Of a DNA stretch of 64,000 nucleotides, positions 1 through 36,046 are shown piece after piece (the first letter of the stretch is position 1; each line of letters opens with the position of its first letter). The notes beneath the pieces are model-generated. The model made no database searches, had not been told where the DNA came from, and saw nothing but the letters and a program-made list of their open reading frames with translations. The stretch is from Tubiluchus corallicola. Lineage: Eukaryota > Priapulida > Priapulimorpha > Priapulimorphida > Tubiluchidae. Location of the stretch: the NCBI GenBank assembly GCA_030141605.1, contig JAQGDQ010000086.1:553418-617417 (forward strand), written 5' to 3'. Position numbers and translations under genes: made by a program.

Positions 1-244
1 CCAGGGTACACTAACAATATTTGTAAACTGTGTGTAGTTATTTTCAATTCCGTAATACACAAAGAGTGCGAATGGAGATAAAAAATGGATAAAGGTTCAC
101 AAAATTATTGTTTTAATATCGTGTGGACGGAGCTTCACTACTGAATTAAGGAAACTGCATAGATAGTGACAACGTTCACCAATAACTATGAATTTACTTT
201 TTACTCACCTACACTTGTAAGTAATAAACCCAGGTCTGTTAATA

Positions 245-319
245 ATGTCACCACCACCATCATCATCGTCCTCATCATCATCAATCATACCAATAATTGA
301 ATTTAACTCGTCATTGTCG

Positions 320-392
<73 letters not shown>

Positions 393-455
393 CAATCAGA
401 CCAATCTTCGATATTATTACCATTTTCGTCACTATCATTACTATCATCGACATTA
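245..455. repeat. (ATC/GAT)n microsatellite in the last visible myosin intron
   Basis: About 150 bp of nearly pure TCA repeats with variant flanks, starting only a few bases past the donor of exon 18. Acidic or polyserine open frames across it are repeat artefacts. Confidence 0.95.
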
Positions 456-460
456 ACTAC

Positions 461-25368
<24,908 letters not shown>

Positions 25369-26395
25369 GGTTGTCGCTGTAGCTGTGACGTCACTGGGCA
25401 AATAGAAGAGTTTAATAAGTTGCTGCTGCGATTTTCTGCCACCTCCCGTTGTGCTTCCGCCCTGGTTCTTCCCACACAACAATAAGTATCTTTACTTAGT
25501 TTATTAAAAAAGTCGTACTCTCTGCAAACTTTCTCAAATCAGTTATTAATATCTAGTATGCAATGTTTATTAGTAAATATCTATGTATAACTGTTATTTG
25601 CTATATTTGTTCAAACATTGTTATTTGATGCTTATTATTTATTGAAGAAACAATTGTTCAGGCATAAGGTACTAGTCCAAATCTAGTACGTAATGAATTG
25701 TTCGAGCTACATAAATCACTGTGTTGTAATTGCTCTGGGAGACAACTAGATGGCTTGCTCCTCCCCCTCACAATGTTATCTAAATTGTATTTAAAGTGAG
25801 ACGACTTTTGTATGTATTTTATTGTTGTTATGCGTTGTGAACTAAACATTCTTATTTTATCTTATCATTAGTATAACTAACTATAAAAAATGACTTTTTA
25901 AAATGTAAGAGATCAATTTGCACAGGCAGTTGGACTTACACTAATATATACTGTGCACAAATTTAATTATTGCTCTCGTTTTTGCTTAGATCTTATTGTT
26001 CTAGTTTCTATTGTAGTAATCTCTGGCTATGGCACAAGCACGGCAGTCTAGCAAACTTCGTGCTTCGCAAAATTTTGCCCTCCGGAAGTTTTTCCACTAT
26101 GAATACGATACGTATGCGTCTGTAATTTGCGCAAACAATCACAAATTGATCACTTTAAGGTCTTACTGCGTAAATATGTTTTAAGATTAAGATGTAGATT
26201 TTAAATATCAGCAAAATGATTTTATCTTGCATAAATGACAGAGTGGTAATTTACTGTCAAAAGACTAAATAAATTCGGCATTCACAAAAATTAGGCATCA
26301 ACAGTAAACATTAAACACATGTACCTGCCAACAGATAACAAAGTTCTCATGAATACAATAAGGAACTATGCAAAAATACAATACTCTTTGTCTAA

Positions 26396-26593
26396 ACATA
26401 CATGACCAAACTTAACTTGACGTCTTATTCCGAACAAAATAGCAAATATTCTTTATGTGTATGTGTTTGAAACACCAAAATGAATTCTACAATTCCATAC
26501 ATAACCAAACTCAACTTGACGTCTTACTCCGAACAAAATAGCAAATATTCTTTATGTGTATGTGTTTGAAACATAAAAACGAATTCTACAAGC
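26396..26593. repeat. Two-copy tandem repeat, 99-bp period
   Basis: Two nearly identical copies starting ACATRACCAAACTYAACTTG and including AGCAAATATTCTTTATGTGT. It lies in the first myosin intron. Confidence 0.9.
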
Positions 26594-26639
26594 GTTCCAG
26601 TCACTTATCACAGATGCAGCAGTACTAAAATCAACATTA

Positions 26640-26795
26640 GGATAACTGCTCTTACATGCCCAGTTAAAGAACACGAACATAAAACATGTTCCTCTGTTTC
26701 TATGCTCCGCATCCACACAATCTACTCTTTTTTGACTCTCTCACCCATCGCCCCGTTTCAATTCTTACCCAATGTACAGTTTTTATGTACAATCT
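26640..26795 (-). mobile_element. Non-LTR retrotransposon C-terminal fragment
   Basis: The minus strand reads VHWVRIETGRWVRESKKSRL then CGCG, and after a one-base shift IETEEHVLCSCSLTGH. This R-x-E-T-G-R-W...EEHVLxxC segment is typical of LINE ORF2 C-termini. A second example is at 43,618. Frameshifted remnant. Confidence 0.55.
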
Positions 26796-27478
26796 TATGC
26801 ATGTCGTTTTATATTGAACTAGCGGTGGTACCTCGCCGACAAGTGGTAAAGCTACCCAGGTTGGTTCGGTACCAGCAGATGCGGAGGCCAGGCAGACTAT
26901 AACTCTTCTGACATCCATCCACGAAACAACAGAATAATGTGTAAGAAAAACGATACCTTCATTGGCAAATTACATGAAGTAGATTCAAAAAACAATGACG
27001 AATTAGAATTTACACTGTCGTGTATTACACTAACTGGACCAGTGAAAGAGCAGAAACGACCGCTTTTATTTAGGCCATATGCATAACTTAGCTTCAACAG
27101 AAACTTACAAAGGGGTGTTCAGTACAATATTATGCATCATTTGTCTGTTTTTACAGTACTTTATGTATCGACTTAAACCTAAAATTAAATAATTAATTAA
27201 ATTGTTGTAATAACGATATCTGCGCAATCGCAAAGAAGCTTAAAAGTTACCTACGTATCCCACAAATCTTTTCAGCTACTGAACTATATACGCAGGGCAA
27301 TTTTATTTAACGTCTATCAATTATACATAAAAGGTATTAGGTAAAAACATAAAATCACAATTTACGTGCAAAAATTGTTATGAAACTATCTTCAGAAATA
27401 AAATTACTAGAAATCGTTTTAGCAAGGCGTGAAAGCGACATCTATTGGAGAAAACGATAGCTCAAAAGTCTTACTCAC

Positions 27479-27600
27479 CTTTAACCGGTGTCCGGATGTG
27501 GAACAGATGGAAAATGTACTGAGAACCAGGAAGAAGCTGGAGTCTGACTCTTGAGCAAAATTTGAGCATCATGAGACTCTTGATGTCCCGCCCTTGATCC
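27479..27600 (-). other. Probable 5' UTR exon of the myosin gene
   Basis: On the minus strand a strong donor (AAAG then GTGAGTAAG) ends a GC-richer block about 2.1 kb upstream of the coding exon, which itself opens with a strong acceptor 25 nt before the ATG. An upstream non-coding exon is therefore expected, and this is the best candidate. Its 5' boundary is not visible; a CACGTGA/ACGTCAC cluster at about 27,605-27,615 may be promoter. Inference; RNA would settle it. Confidence 0.45.
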
Positions 27601-27930
27601 AATCACGTGACGTTGTCTAAAGCGCATTTCCATTGCGCATGACCTTACATTAAAATCGATTATTGTCTCCAGTAATCACTTACGTAAAGCCGTGTAAATA
27701 GACAACAAGGCGGTTATTAAGGCAGAATGGCAAATTTTGTTTAAAATTGGAATTACATATAGAGTGCTTATACCTTTAGCTAAGCTACATGACTGTTTAT
27801 TTTGTATATCCAGTATGTATGACTTTTATGTGTTTTAATGTTTTCAGTTTTCCAATAAGGGTGTCGTAGTTTAGGAAAATTTAATTAAATGAAATCGTAT
27901 CATCATATTCATGTAAAGTAGAAAAATAGA

Positions 27931-28050
27931 TTATGATTTACTGTCGTCATCGTAGTCCTTGACGTCGTTGTTAAACAAGTTATTATAATTTTTATAAGCT
28001 TGCTGTTTCTTTGTTGCAGTAATTTTAATGTGTTTGTCAGCAAGATGCAC
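27931..28050 (-). CDS. Candidate terminal exon of an unidentified gene
   Basis: Minus strand: acceptor TTGATTGCAG, then VHLADKHIKITATKKQQAYK and NYNNLFNNDVKDYDDDSKS, then TAA; ATTAAA follows within about 60 bp. The product would have a lysine/asparagine-rich middle and an acidic end. It could join in phase 0 to a frame ending IRSFK at 30,517-30,521, but that upstream exon is doubtful. Forty open codons alone are weak evidence. No family recognised. Confidence 0.3.
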   Translation of the reverse strand: MHLADKHIKITATKKQQAYKNYNNLFNNDVKDYDDDSKS

Positions 28051-28098
28051 CTGCAATCAACACAAAATTAACATTACTGTTTTATTTTTAAATATTAA

Positions 28099-28700
28099 AG
28101 CAAAACCGGTCCCAAACTTAAAATGTAGGTCAAAACAATCTACTCCTTAAAATAATGGAAGGAAACGAACTATTTTTACAAAAATGGCTTACGTGAAAGA
28201 ATTATTACCACACAAACACAATTTCAGGTTCGCGCTACTAGTTCTTTGCTGTTACCCGCATTTCTCTATTTGCTAGTTGGACGAACACGCGCATTTCGGA
28301 AACGCATTGCACAAAAAACATATGCTGTACCTCTCAGTTCAAATGTGTTAGTTTGTGACGAATTACACACGTTTGACAGTTCATGCGTGAGCACAGCGGT
28401 AAATTTGAAATTTGAATTTTCATTTTAAAACTTGTATAGTTTTAGCGCAACACATTGAATATCTTATAGTAGCACTGTATTTCAATATTCACTTTTGCAA
28501 ACATGTGCAACATGCTCGTGGAATGCTTTTGCTGTTGAAAATTATGTTAGTTTGTGATGCCATCAATAGTTTTTAACCTATTACTTAATTATCAGAAAAG
28601 CTTTTGCAGTGTTAATCGGGTTAAAATGTATACTTTTATCGGACTTGAAAATGGGGTAGTATAGGAAAATCATCCTGTCTTCTTTTAAAGCATTCAGTTT
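28099..28700 (+). mobile_element. Dispersed repeat family B, copy 3
   Basis: Starts AAAGCAAAACCGGTCCCAAA and follows the family order through CATTTCGGAAACGCATTGCA to GTATACTTTTATCGGACTTG. Confidence 0.75.
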
Positions 28701-28744
28701 GTCTAACACAGTCGCTATTTTTCGTACGTTTTAGGCGGGAAAGA

Positions 28745-28985
28745 TAAGAGTAGGATGAAAATAGAGCGCGCTTGGCAATCAAAGTTAAGCAATACTAAAT
28801 GTGGTCAGTGTAAGTGCTTGAGATAATGAGAGACCGCTAGAAAACTGTTTCTTTTTTATTTGCTTTTCATATTGACCCGCCTATTTACCTTGTTGAGGGA
28901 GAACATATAAAGACAAAGTACAAGGCTAAGTACTAGGTTGCGGGCCGGTAACAGCTATCAACATCTGTCCAGAAATAGTGAAATG
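28745..28985 (+). mobile_element. 5S-derived SINE-like element, copy 3
   Basis: Contains CAAAGTTAAGCAATACT, then TGTGGTCAGT and AATGAGAGACCGCT, in 5S promoter order. The tail TGACCCGCCTATTTACCTTG and TTGAGGGAG recurs at about 57,555-57,590. Confidence 0.5.
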
Positions 28986-28999
28986 GGAGGAAAAGCGGA

Positions 29000-29560
29000 T
29001 TTTAAGACATATCACAAAGAACTTCCCATGCAAAGTTGTGCTACCTAGCATTACATTATTTGAAAGATTTATGTAAATGGAAGAGAAAATTTTTAATAAT
29101 TTAAAATATTCGTGCCACTTGGTAAAATGTCACTGTACCACCATCCCAGCGTGCACCACTGATTTGCCAAGAAAACTACACGTTATTGATCTTACTAAGA
29201 ATATAAGGTACATGTAATTTTTGTTTAGCTAATGAAGTCTGAAAAAGGAATATTCTCATTGTTTTTTTCAAACTTCACGTAATGTTATCGAAACTTGTTT
29301 CAAACGATCTACCGTTAAAATGGCTACAGCTAACGGCCGTCACAGAAGCTTAAATTTACAAGTTTTATACAGCGTTACTACTAACGCAAGCCCCGTATGT
29401 AATAAGATAACTCGCAAGTGATACAAAATTTCAAAAGGAGTTTTTCAAGCTTTATTTGTGAAGAGTGTTTTTGTGCTTTAAACAACACAGGAATTAAGTT
29501 TGCGCAAGTGTAATAAAAGTATTAATGACAAAGGTATACACGCGTAGCGATCACAAAAAA
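29000..29560 (+). mobile_element. Dispersed repeat family C, copy 2
   Basis: Same ordered blocks as 23,400: CATGCAAAGTTGTGCTACC, GATTTATGTAAATGGAAGAG, CTTGGTAAAATGTCAC, GCGTGCACCACTGATTTGCC and ACAGCGTTACTACTAACGCA. Confidence 0.6.
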
Positions 29561-29870
29561 TGGGTGACTTCTTTTCAAAGTTTTACTAGTTTTTTTGAAA
29601 GTTTAACAAGTTTGTGAAATTTTAAGTAGCTTGTTTTTACTGATAGTCATTACAGAACTTACTAAAACGGAAAGCTTTCTGGCTTCAGGTTCTCTTTGTT
29701 ATTGTTTTTCTTCTTCGCTTGCGGAGTGGCTTCTAAAATCTTTTTACAGAAAATCTTGCATTGATAAAATTGCTGAAAAAGATAAAAACTATAAACTAGC
29801 CATCTTAGGCAGCTGACACCTCTGTTATATATGACCGCTAGCTGACACAGATGACAAGATTTGTACAGTT

Positions 29871-30258
29871 TTAATAAACCTTTTCACAGTTTCATTGAGA
29901 TCAAAGGTTAAGTGTACCACAGCATATTAACTGCGTATTAACTGCAACTGTCACGTGACATATGTGTAAAGCAAAGTCATCTACTGCATCAATTCAGTAA
30001 CTCCAGTTGTTTTACGTGAATTTTACTTAATAATGCATTAGTCTGTGCGTAGAGTGATTTATTAGCAGGATCTTGCTTGGGAACAAGAAACAATGAACTA
30101 GGCAAGGTTCCAGCTAGCTGTTAAAACTGTTACTATTACAATAGTACGGGCTGCGAGGCGTTGCCAAGTGTACACAAATGCGTTGTCTGGCACACTTAAC
30201 CTTTGGTCTTCGGCGATCATCATCAATCGCAGGAACTGTGAAAAGGCTCATTTTCATT
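29871..30258 (+). mobile_element. MITE family A, copy 4
   Basis: Both ends are present: AATAAACCTTTTCACAGTTT at the left, and CTTAACCTTTGGTC with GAACTGTGAAAAGGCTCATT at the right. The internal TTAGTCTGTGCGTAGAGTGA matches copy 2. Confidence 0.75.
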
Positions 30259-31189
30259 GTAAACATCATAGATAACCCCAAGTTTTTATTCAAAATGTCA
30301 TATATTTAGCAAGAATGCTCATAAAAATCCCAAGTTAAATTCTCCTTTCATTTTTATTTTTGTTTATTAAATTTTGTTGGCATCATATAAAATTACGAAA
30401 GGTAAGAACAGACAAGAGATAAATCTTATTTGAACAAGTCAAATGTTATCAATATTCAAGCTAGGGCCAGCTCTTAAATCAACAGTAATAACTACATTTA
30501 CATAAAACATGTTCCTTACTTTGAATGATCGAATGGTGTGACACGGGCAAAGAAGCCATTCTTTGTGAATCCTAGATATGTGGCCGAAGTGGCCCGCTAG
30601 AGGGCCTAATAAACCCATCCTCCTGCACGAGAGCCTCGACGTGAACGGTAAACTGATTCAGGCTGATTAAGAAATTGAGGCTGAAAAGCAAAGTTCATGA
30701 TAATATTTTTTCTTCAGAATCTCATTCCACCTATTGTAGGCATTGATGCATCAACCTTTATCAGAGTATTCCACCCACTCCTATCTGCAGGTAACAGCAT
30801 AAGTTCTTCTACTCCTAAAGATAGATTTGGTTGAAGCTGTTGAACATCTTTATTTATCTTAGCTATCCAAGTAGCTTTTGGTTTGCCATGTGTTTTTTTG
30901 CAAAATTTTAAGGCTTCCTCTAAGGCGATTCTTACTGGTGCTTCATTTGGTAATCTTAAAGAATTCTCTTGTCATCTACATCTTAGAATCTTGACTTTTG
31001 AACTCCAAGAAATTTTTTTCGTTCTGGAGTATAAATATTTATTTTTGATTATGTCTGGCCATATTATCTTTAAAACTTTCCTTAGAAGACTTCTATGAAA
31101 TTATCACTTCTTTATTTTCTGATCGTATAGTATTCAAGTGATTTGTTATCTATATAGATTGTATAATAATTTAATCGATTCGGTTTTTA

Positions 31190-32330
31190 CTTATTGATCG
31201 CTACAAGGTGAATTTATCACCCGGCTCCGAGGGCTTTAGATGAGTCTATCGGGCAATAATTTTGTCCCCCAAGACTGACACTTCGACCTCGCATTGTGAG
31301 TAAGGTCTTTGACCCTCAAGCTATCTAGCCTTGCTCCCGCAATTGAGCTTTATCTAATTAATTAATGCAATGCGAATCTACAGGATCGTATGTCGGATTT
31401 AGTGTTGCTTAACGTTGAACACTCTAAAGCATACATGAACTCATTAGTTAAGTCAAAGTGAATCAGCTTTATTTGTTTACAAATTTACTTCTATCTAGGT
31501 AGCTGCACAAGATTTGTCCTTACACGCTTGTAGCCGTTTACAACTAATGTATAGCTCCAATAAGATACTCAAGCAATTCACCTAACAATTATTCAGTATG
31601 CTGCACTTAAGGTGCTTAATACAATGTGAACTAGAGTTATGCAGAGTTACTCTCAGTTACAAATGCGTTAAGATTACTTAACTCGGTGGAATGACCACAA
31701 TGCAACTCTCGTACACTTGGTCAACTCCAATGGTATTGTGAGACTTTCGTCGATCCAGTGCCCAGTTAATCTGCTGAGGACGTAGAACTGTTCCACGCTG
31801 GTGTCAAACGATGTCTCAGCTCCCTGTCAGATTCTCTGTGTCGCCTCTCTCTGGCTCCTGACTCTCTCAATGACCGCTGACTCACTAACACCTCGTGTTC
31901 CCAACTCCGGGCTTATATCCTGAAGAGCTTGGCCTTCGCCCAAACGTAATCAGGTGAAAGGTGACATCCCTGGATTAACCCTGGTATCCCCTGCCAAGAA
32001 ATTTACGATCAACCAGGTGGCTTTAGAATTCCTCTCTCCGTGGGAAAGGTCCTACACGCCGGCCTTTCTTCAGAACTTCTTCCCATGATGTCTTCGTACA
32101 AGCTTTGGCGTCGGCCATAAAATTTCTCTTCCAAAGAAATTTGCCTATTGCGATTTTTTTGTTAATTAAGTGCAACTCTGCATAAGGTTATAAAGAACGA
32201 TTACACACTTTGCATAAGGCTATAAAGAACGATTACATACGCTGCATAGGGCTATAAAGAACGATTGCGTCCTCACTTAATAGACACCTGTTTACCTTCA
32301 GTAAACGATAAAAAACACACCTGTGGAATA
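31190..32330. other. GC-richer stretch with a 3 x 32-bp repeat, not identified
   Basis: About 1.1 kb that differs in texture from its AT-rich surroundings and has no open frame. It ends in three 32-bp units GCATAAGGCTATAAAGAACG... at 32,177-32,272. It could be a solo LTR or a non-autonomous element; no terminal repeats were defined. Confidence 0.4.
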
Positions 32331-32490
32331 ATTTGCATCGCATTAAATCCCGTGCTTTATCAGCTGGATGAGTTCCTATTATCAATCAATAAATTTATCT
32401 TATCAAATCAGGGAGGTATCCGATTTATCAACTGAATCTAATTCAGCTGATAATTCCATTAATTTATCACCAAATTACCGATTCATAAAT

Positions 32491-32691
32491 TTATTCACGA
32501 CAAAACGTGTCAACTTGCTTTTCTTGAGTAATTGTTAAACGCCAAGTTTCGCTGTTGAACATAAATATGCTGGTAACGTAAGCATTAAATAGTCGAAGTT
32601 TTACGTCAAGACTTAATTTCTTGTTAGCTAATACATTTTTTGTGTTGAAGAAAAGCATGCATTGCTTGTTGCTTTCTTTTTTTAATATCAT
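32491..32691 (-). mobile_element. Non-LTR reverse transcriptase fragment
   Basis: The minus strand encodes NKKLSLDVKLRLFNAYVTSI then FMFNSETWRLT, the thumb/C-terminal segment (K-L-R-L...Y/N-S-E-T-W) of LINE reverse transcriptases. Only about 60 codons remain. It lies inside the intron of the decayed protamine-like copy. Confidence 0.75.
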
Positions 32692-33204
32692 CTTTGGTGT
32701 TTAGAAAAGAGCGCATCTACTTGCACTTTTTCCAAGACTAATTTCCATCTCTTGCAATAATATAATCTTCTGTGTTTGACTAGTTTACTTGAAGATTTTT
32801 CTCTGTTTTTTTTGGAAAATCACTTTTTATTGTGTTAGTTTAATATTACATGGTCCAAATAATTTCACAAGATCGAAATAAATGTGGTACAGAATTCGAT
32901 TATTAAAAACTTGACATAGAACCAACTTACCAGCCATGTTCCCGGGAGAGAGAAACCCAAAATGACGCTTTACACTCTAAACAAGCCACTCAGACAAGCA
33001 AACGTAAACATCAGAATGAACTTGTACAAAGTTAAGTCGTTGTCATGGTAATTTTCACTAGGCATCATCACTAATTCGATTATATATCTCATAATGCATG
33101 ATGAAAAATGTGTCAGTAATGGCTTTTCCAAATTCTGAACAGATCAAAAATGCTCAAAGTTACTAAAAAAAAAGAAATGACAAATTTAACAACACGAAAC
33201 TTGA

Positions 33205-33676
33205 ACTAGTATCTTCATGTACAACAGTGAAATGTGGGTCATAACTGAGGAAACAGAAATAAATGTATTTCACAGAGTTCTTCTTAGAAAACTGCTAAAA
33301 ATAAAACGGACATATTATTTCAAATGAGCAGCTGTATAACAGAAGTAAAATCAGAATCGGAAGGCTAAGATGGGTAGGACATTTAATGAAATAGCCAGAA
33401 ATAACACCGGTAAGATTGGCATTAAACGAGGCACTGAATAAAACTAACCAACCTCTCCAGGGAAACCAAAAACAACTTGGATATCAAGAATTAATAAAGA
33501 TTTACAGCAGGAACCAAACTAACAATAGCATCACAGGAGTTGAAAATTTTAGCTGCAGACAGGAACAGTGGAGTGTTCTAATAAAGGATACATGTTTACA
33601 CTGGATGTTTAGAGCAACAGAAGAAGAAGAAGAAGAAGGAATATCTTTCTACACAGTACACATGTATCACACTTAA
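33205..33676 (+). mobile_element. Non-LTR reverse transcriptase fragment, broken
   Basis: The first frame reads TSIFMYNSEMWVITEETEIN through LKIKRTYYFK then a stop. From 33,353 another frame reads RIGRLRWVGHLMK, stop, PEITPVRLALNEALNKT. RLRWxGHLMR is the classic post-RT segment of LINEs. In-frame stops and shifts show it is dead. Confidence 0.75.
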
Positions 33677-34335
33677 ATCTACGATTGCATCTTGAATAAT
33701 TGTTTTTGATGTTAAGCTAGATACTGATCCGCCTCACAACCAACGCCATAGTAATCCCTGCCTTTTATCGAGTGCACGGATTATGGCTTGTAGTCTCTAC
33801 ACAGTGAGTGCAAGTCATGCTCATATGCAATTCAGACTCGTGTTAAAACAGTAGACGGCTTTGACCGTCTGCATAAAATACTATGACGACACTGTTTGCA
33901 AAAATTATCACAACATTTATAATAATTGCGATACAATTTCACAGATTTTTCTCATAATCGCAATGCAAAAAAACCAAAAAAATACTTAAGCCAAAACTTT
34001 TTTAATTCTTTTTTTACAAAGTTTAACAATTTCGTGCAAGTATGAAAGGCTGATTTTTCCACTGAAACTAAGTTCATCTGACGTTACAGTAATGATGAAG
34101 ATCGAAAACGTTTTGTGGTAGAAACTTCCCAGTTGTTTTTCCCTTCTGCCTGTGAATTTGTCATTTCAATTTTACCAGGGAGAATTTTCAATAATATTTC
34201 TGAAAAAGAAAACAAATTATGTATTAGTAAGGTGCTCTAAGTGCGATTTAAAATTCTGAATGATGGCATCGTAATTGATGAGACGCAAAATAGGAAACCG
34301 CAAGCAATATACTGTTTTATCGAAGATAAATCAAT

Positions 34336-34446
34336 TCTCGCCAACAAGAAACTTTCCTCAAAACAAATTTTCGACTTCTCAGTGCATTTGTAACCGGTAT
34401 CTTCATGTACAATAGTAAAATGTGGTGTTTGACTGCAACTCCGCAA
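34336..34446 (+). mobile_element. Short non-LTR reverse transcriptase fragment
   Basis: Reads FRLLSAFVTGIFMYNSKMWC, equivalent to the RLFNAYVTSIFMFNSETW segment at 32,491. It lies just downstream of the protamine-like gene on the opposite strand. Confidence 0.55.
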
Positions 34447-34589
34447 ATGCTAATAAATTACGGTACAATTTCATACATCATTATAATGTCAAAGTAAATA
34501 ACCTGCAGTTCCAATTCAACCAATATTCTCAGTAAGGCTGCCATACCGTGAAGTTTTGCAGAGCTTGCATTTCGGCAGAGATGGGCCTA

Positions 34590-35006
34590 CTACGTTACTA
34601 ATTCCAACATCCACATGACAAGGGCTGGTAAAGGAATAAAGGCACGTGAGACTTGTGGTTGCCCTTTACGCCTAGGTCGTTGCCCTGCAGACCTAGGTCG
34701 TTGCCCTGTAGGCCTAGGCCTTGGTTTCCTTATCGGTTTTTTTATTGGCTTTGGTCGACGGGAACGAGAACGTCGACGGGAAATAGAGCGCCGATGGGAA
34801 CGTCTTCCATAACGTGAACGTCGTCTCTCAATGCGAGAAATTGCAACTGGAAAGCAAAGTTTATTAAAATCACACGAATTTCTTAATTGATTTCAACATC
34901 AGTTTCCTAATCCTCCTTATTACTAAAGGTATTAATTGCCTTAATGAAGGTTTATACTCTTATCTGCTTTTTGTATAACGTATCTGTGTGCCTACTTACC
35001 AGCCAT
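34590..35006 (-). CDS. Protamine-like, arginine-rich basic protein, 87 residues, two exons
   Basis: Exon 1 coding part is 35000-35006 (ATG GCT G, then GTAAGT). Exon 2 is 34590-34846, opened by acceptor GCTTTCCAG and closed by TAG. The joined product begins MAVAISRIERRRSRYGRRSH and continues with RRSISRRRSRSRRPKPIKKP, then two copies of TGQRPRS/AGQRPRR and a hydrophobic end (PLPALVMWMLELVT). The first 65 residues are dominated by R, S, K and P with almost no acid, as in sperm nuclear basic proteins that pack DNA; an RS-type splicing protein is the alternative. A 61-bp direct duplication (about 35,028-35,150) lies in the leader. Family assignment is by composition only. A decayed relative lies at 30,543-32,937. 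Confidence 0.6.
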
Positions 35007-35027
35007 GTTTTTCTTTAGTTGGTAAAA

Positions 35028-35150
35028 AGAGAGAGATCCAACACCAACTTCCTCAGCCGAGCGTCAGACGGAGAATCCAACTCAAAAGAGAGAGAGATCC
35101 AACACCAACTTCCTCAGCCGAGCGTCAGACGGAGAATCCAACTCCTTTAG
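35028..35150. repeat. 61-bp tandem duplication in the protamine-like leader
   Basis: Two almost identical units containing GAGAGAGATCCAACACCAAC and CTCAGCCGAGCGTCAGACGG, period 61 bp, ending about 20 bp upstream of the ATG on the minus strand. Confidence 0.9.
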
Positions 35151-35519
35151 ATTTTGGTGTTTGTTCAAAAAGAAAGTTGAACAGTTTCCATGGCAACGAT
35201 TGTAGGTTATCAATACAATATGCGTCATCGTGCATACGTGTCAATATTTGCAGTGATTTTGCATAATGGGAAACCTAGACAAATTTTGGTTCTAACGACC
35301 AGTTTTGAAATCGTGGGAATTTCTAGGAAAATGTTAAAGGAAATGAAACGTAAAATAAGTCAGTGTAAAATTTAATATTTATTTTATCGCGCTGTATTAA
35401 ATTTAACAGAATTACCGAAATTTATCTGCATGTTATTTACACAAACAACTGAGAGTCTCATACATATCTTCATAATGTCCGATCTTGATAATTGCAATAG
35501 TTAATTTTTGGACTCCCTG

Positions 35520-35907
35520 AATACGAAAATCGCAAGCAGCAACTAATTCAGAAATCTGTTGCTCAGACCTCAGAATTCAGTGCTTATTATCAAAACTATG
35601 ATAACATTATACCTGTTCTAAGAGAGTTACAATGGTTGCCGATAAAGTTCCAAATTCAATTTAAAATTCCTTGTATCACCTACAAAATACTACATGGTTT
35701 GGCACCTGTATACTTTACTGATCTTCTAATATGCGGTAGCATAGATCAAACACTTCCTTCTAATGCTAATGAAAAAATTAATTTACATCAGCCAGTTTCT
35801 CTCTTTGCTTCGAATCTCTGGAATAACTTACCTGTTGCGAAATGTTCTGCAAATTCATTAGATTATTTTAAAAGGCATCTCAAAACACATTTGTTTAGAT
35901 TGTAATT
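35520..35907 (+). mobile_element. CR1/L2-type LINE ORF2 C-terminal fragment
   Basis: Reads NYDNIIPVLRELQWLPIKFQ, ITYKILHGLAPVYFTDLL, then SLFASNLWNNLPVAKCSANS and FKRHLKTHLFRL. This matches the TPVLKxLHWLPI...YKxLxGLAP-Y-DLL...LWNxLP...FKxxLKTHLF pattern of CR1/L2-like elements. About 30 residues in the middle are missing. Confidence 0.8.
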
Positions 35908-36046
35908 TTTGTGATGAATTATTTTTTAATTTTTAACTTCTTTTATATTTTAGGTTTCTTATGAATTTTAAATGTATTTTATTGTTCAACGTGCTGAGAT
36001 TTTAAATGATTTAGTGCACTATGTAAACAATTCTGGATTTGGGTAC

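Larger units (their letters stand above)
30543..32937 (-). pseudogene. Decayed relative of the protamine-like gene
   Basis: The minus strand has the same start exon as the intact gene at 34,590-35,006: ATG GCT G then GTAAGT (32,931-32,937). About 2.25 kb on, acceptor GAACTTTGCTTTTCAG leads into CAATTTCTTAATCAG and CGTTCACGTCGAGGCTC, which matches the intact exon 2. The first acceptor gives a stop after six codons; a later AG gives only MAVYRSRRGSRAGGWVY. Could also be a short functional isoform. Confidence 0.45.
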
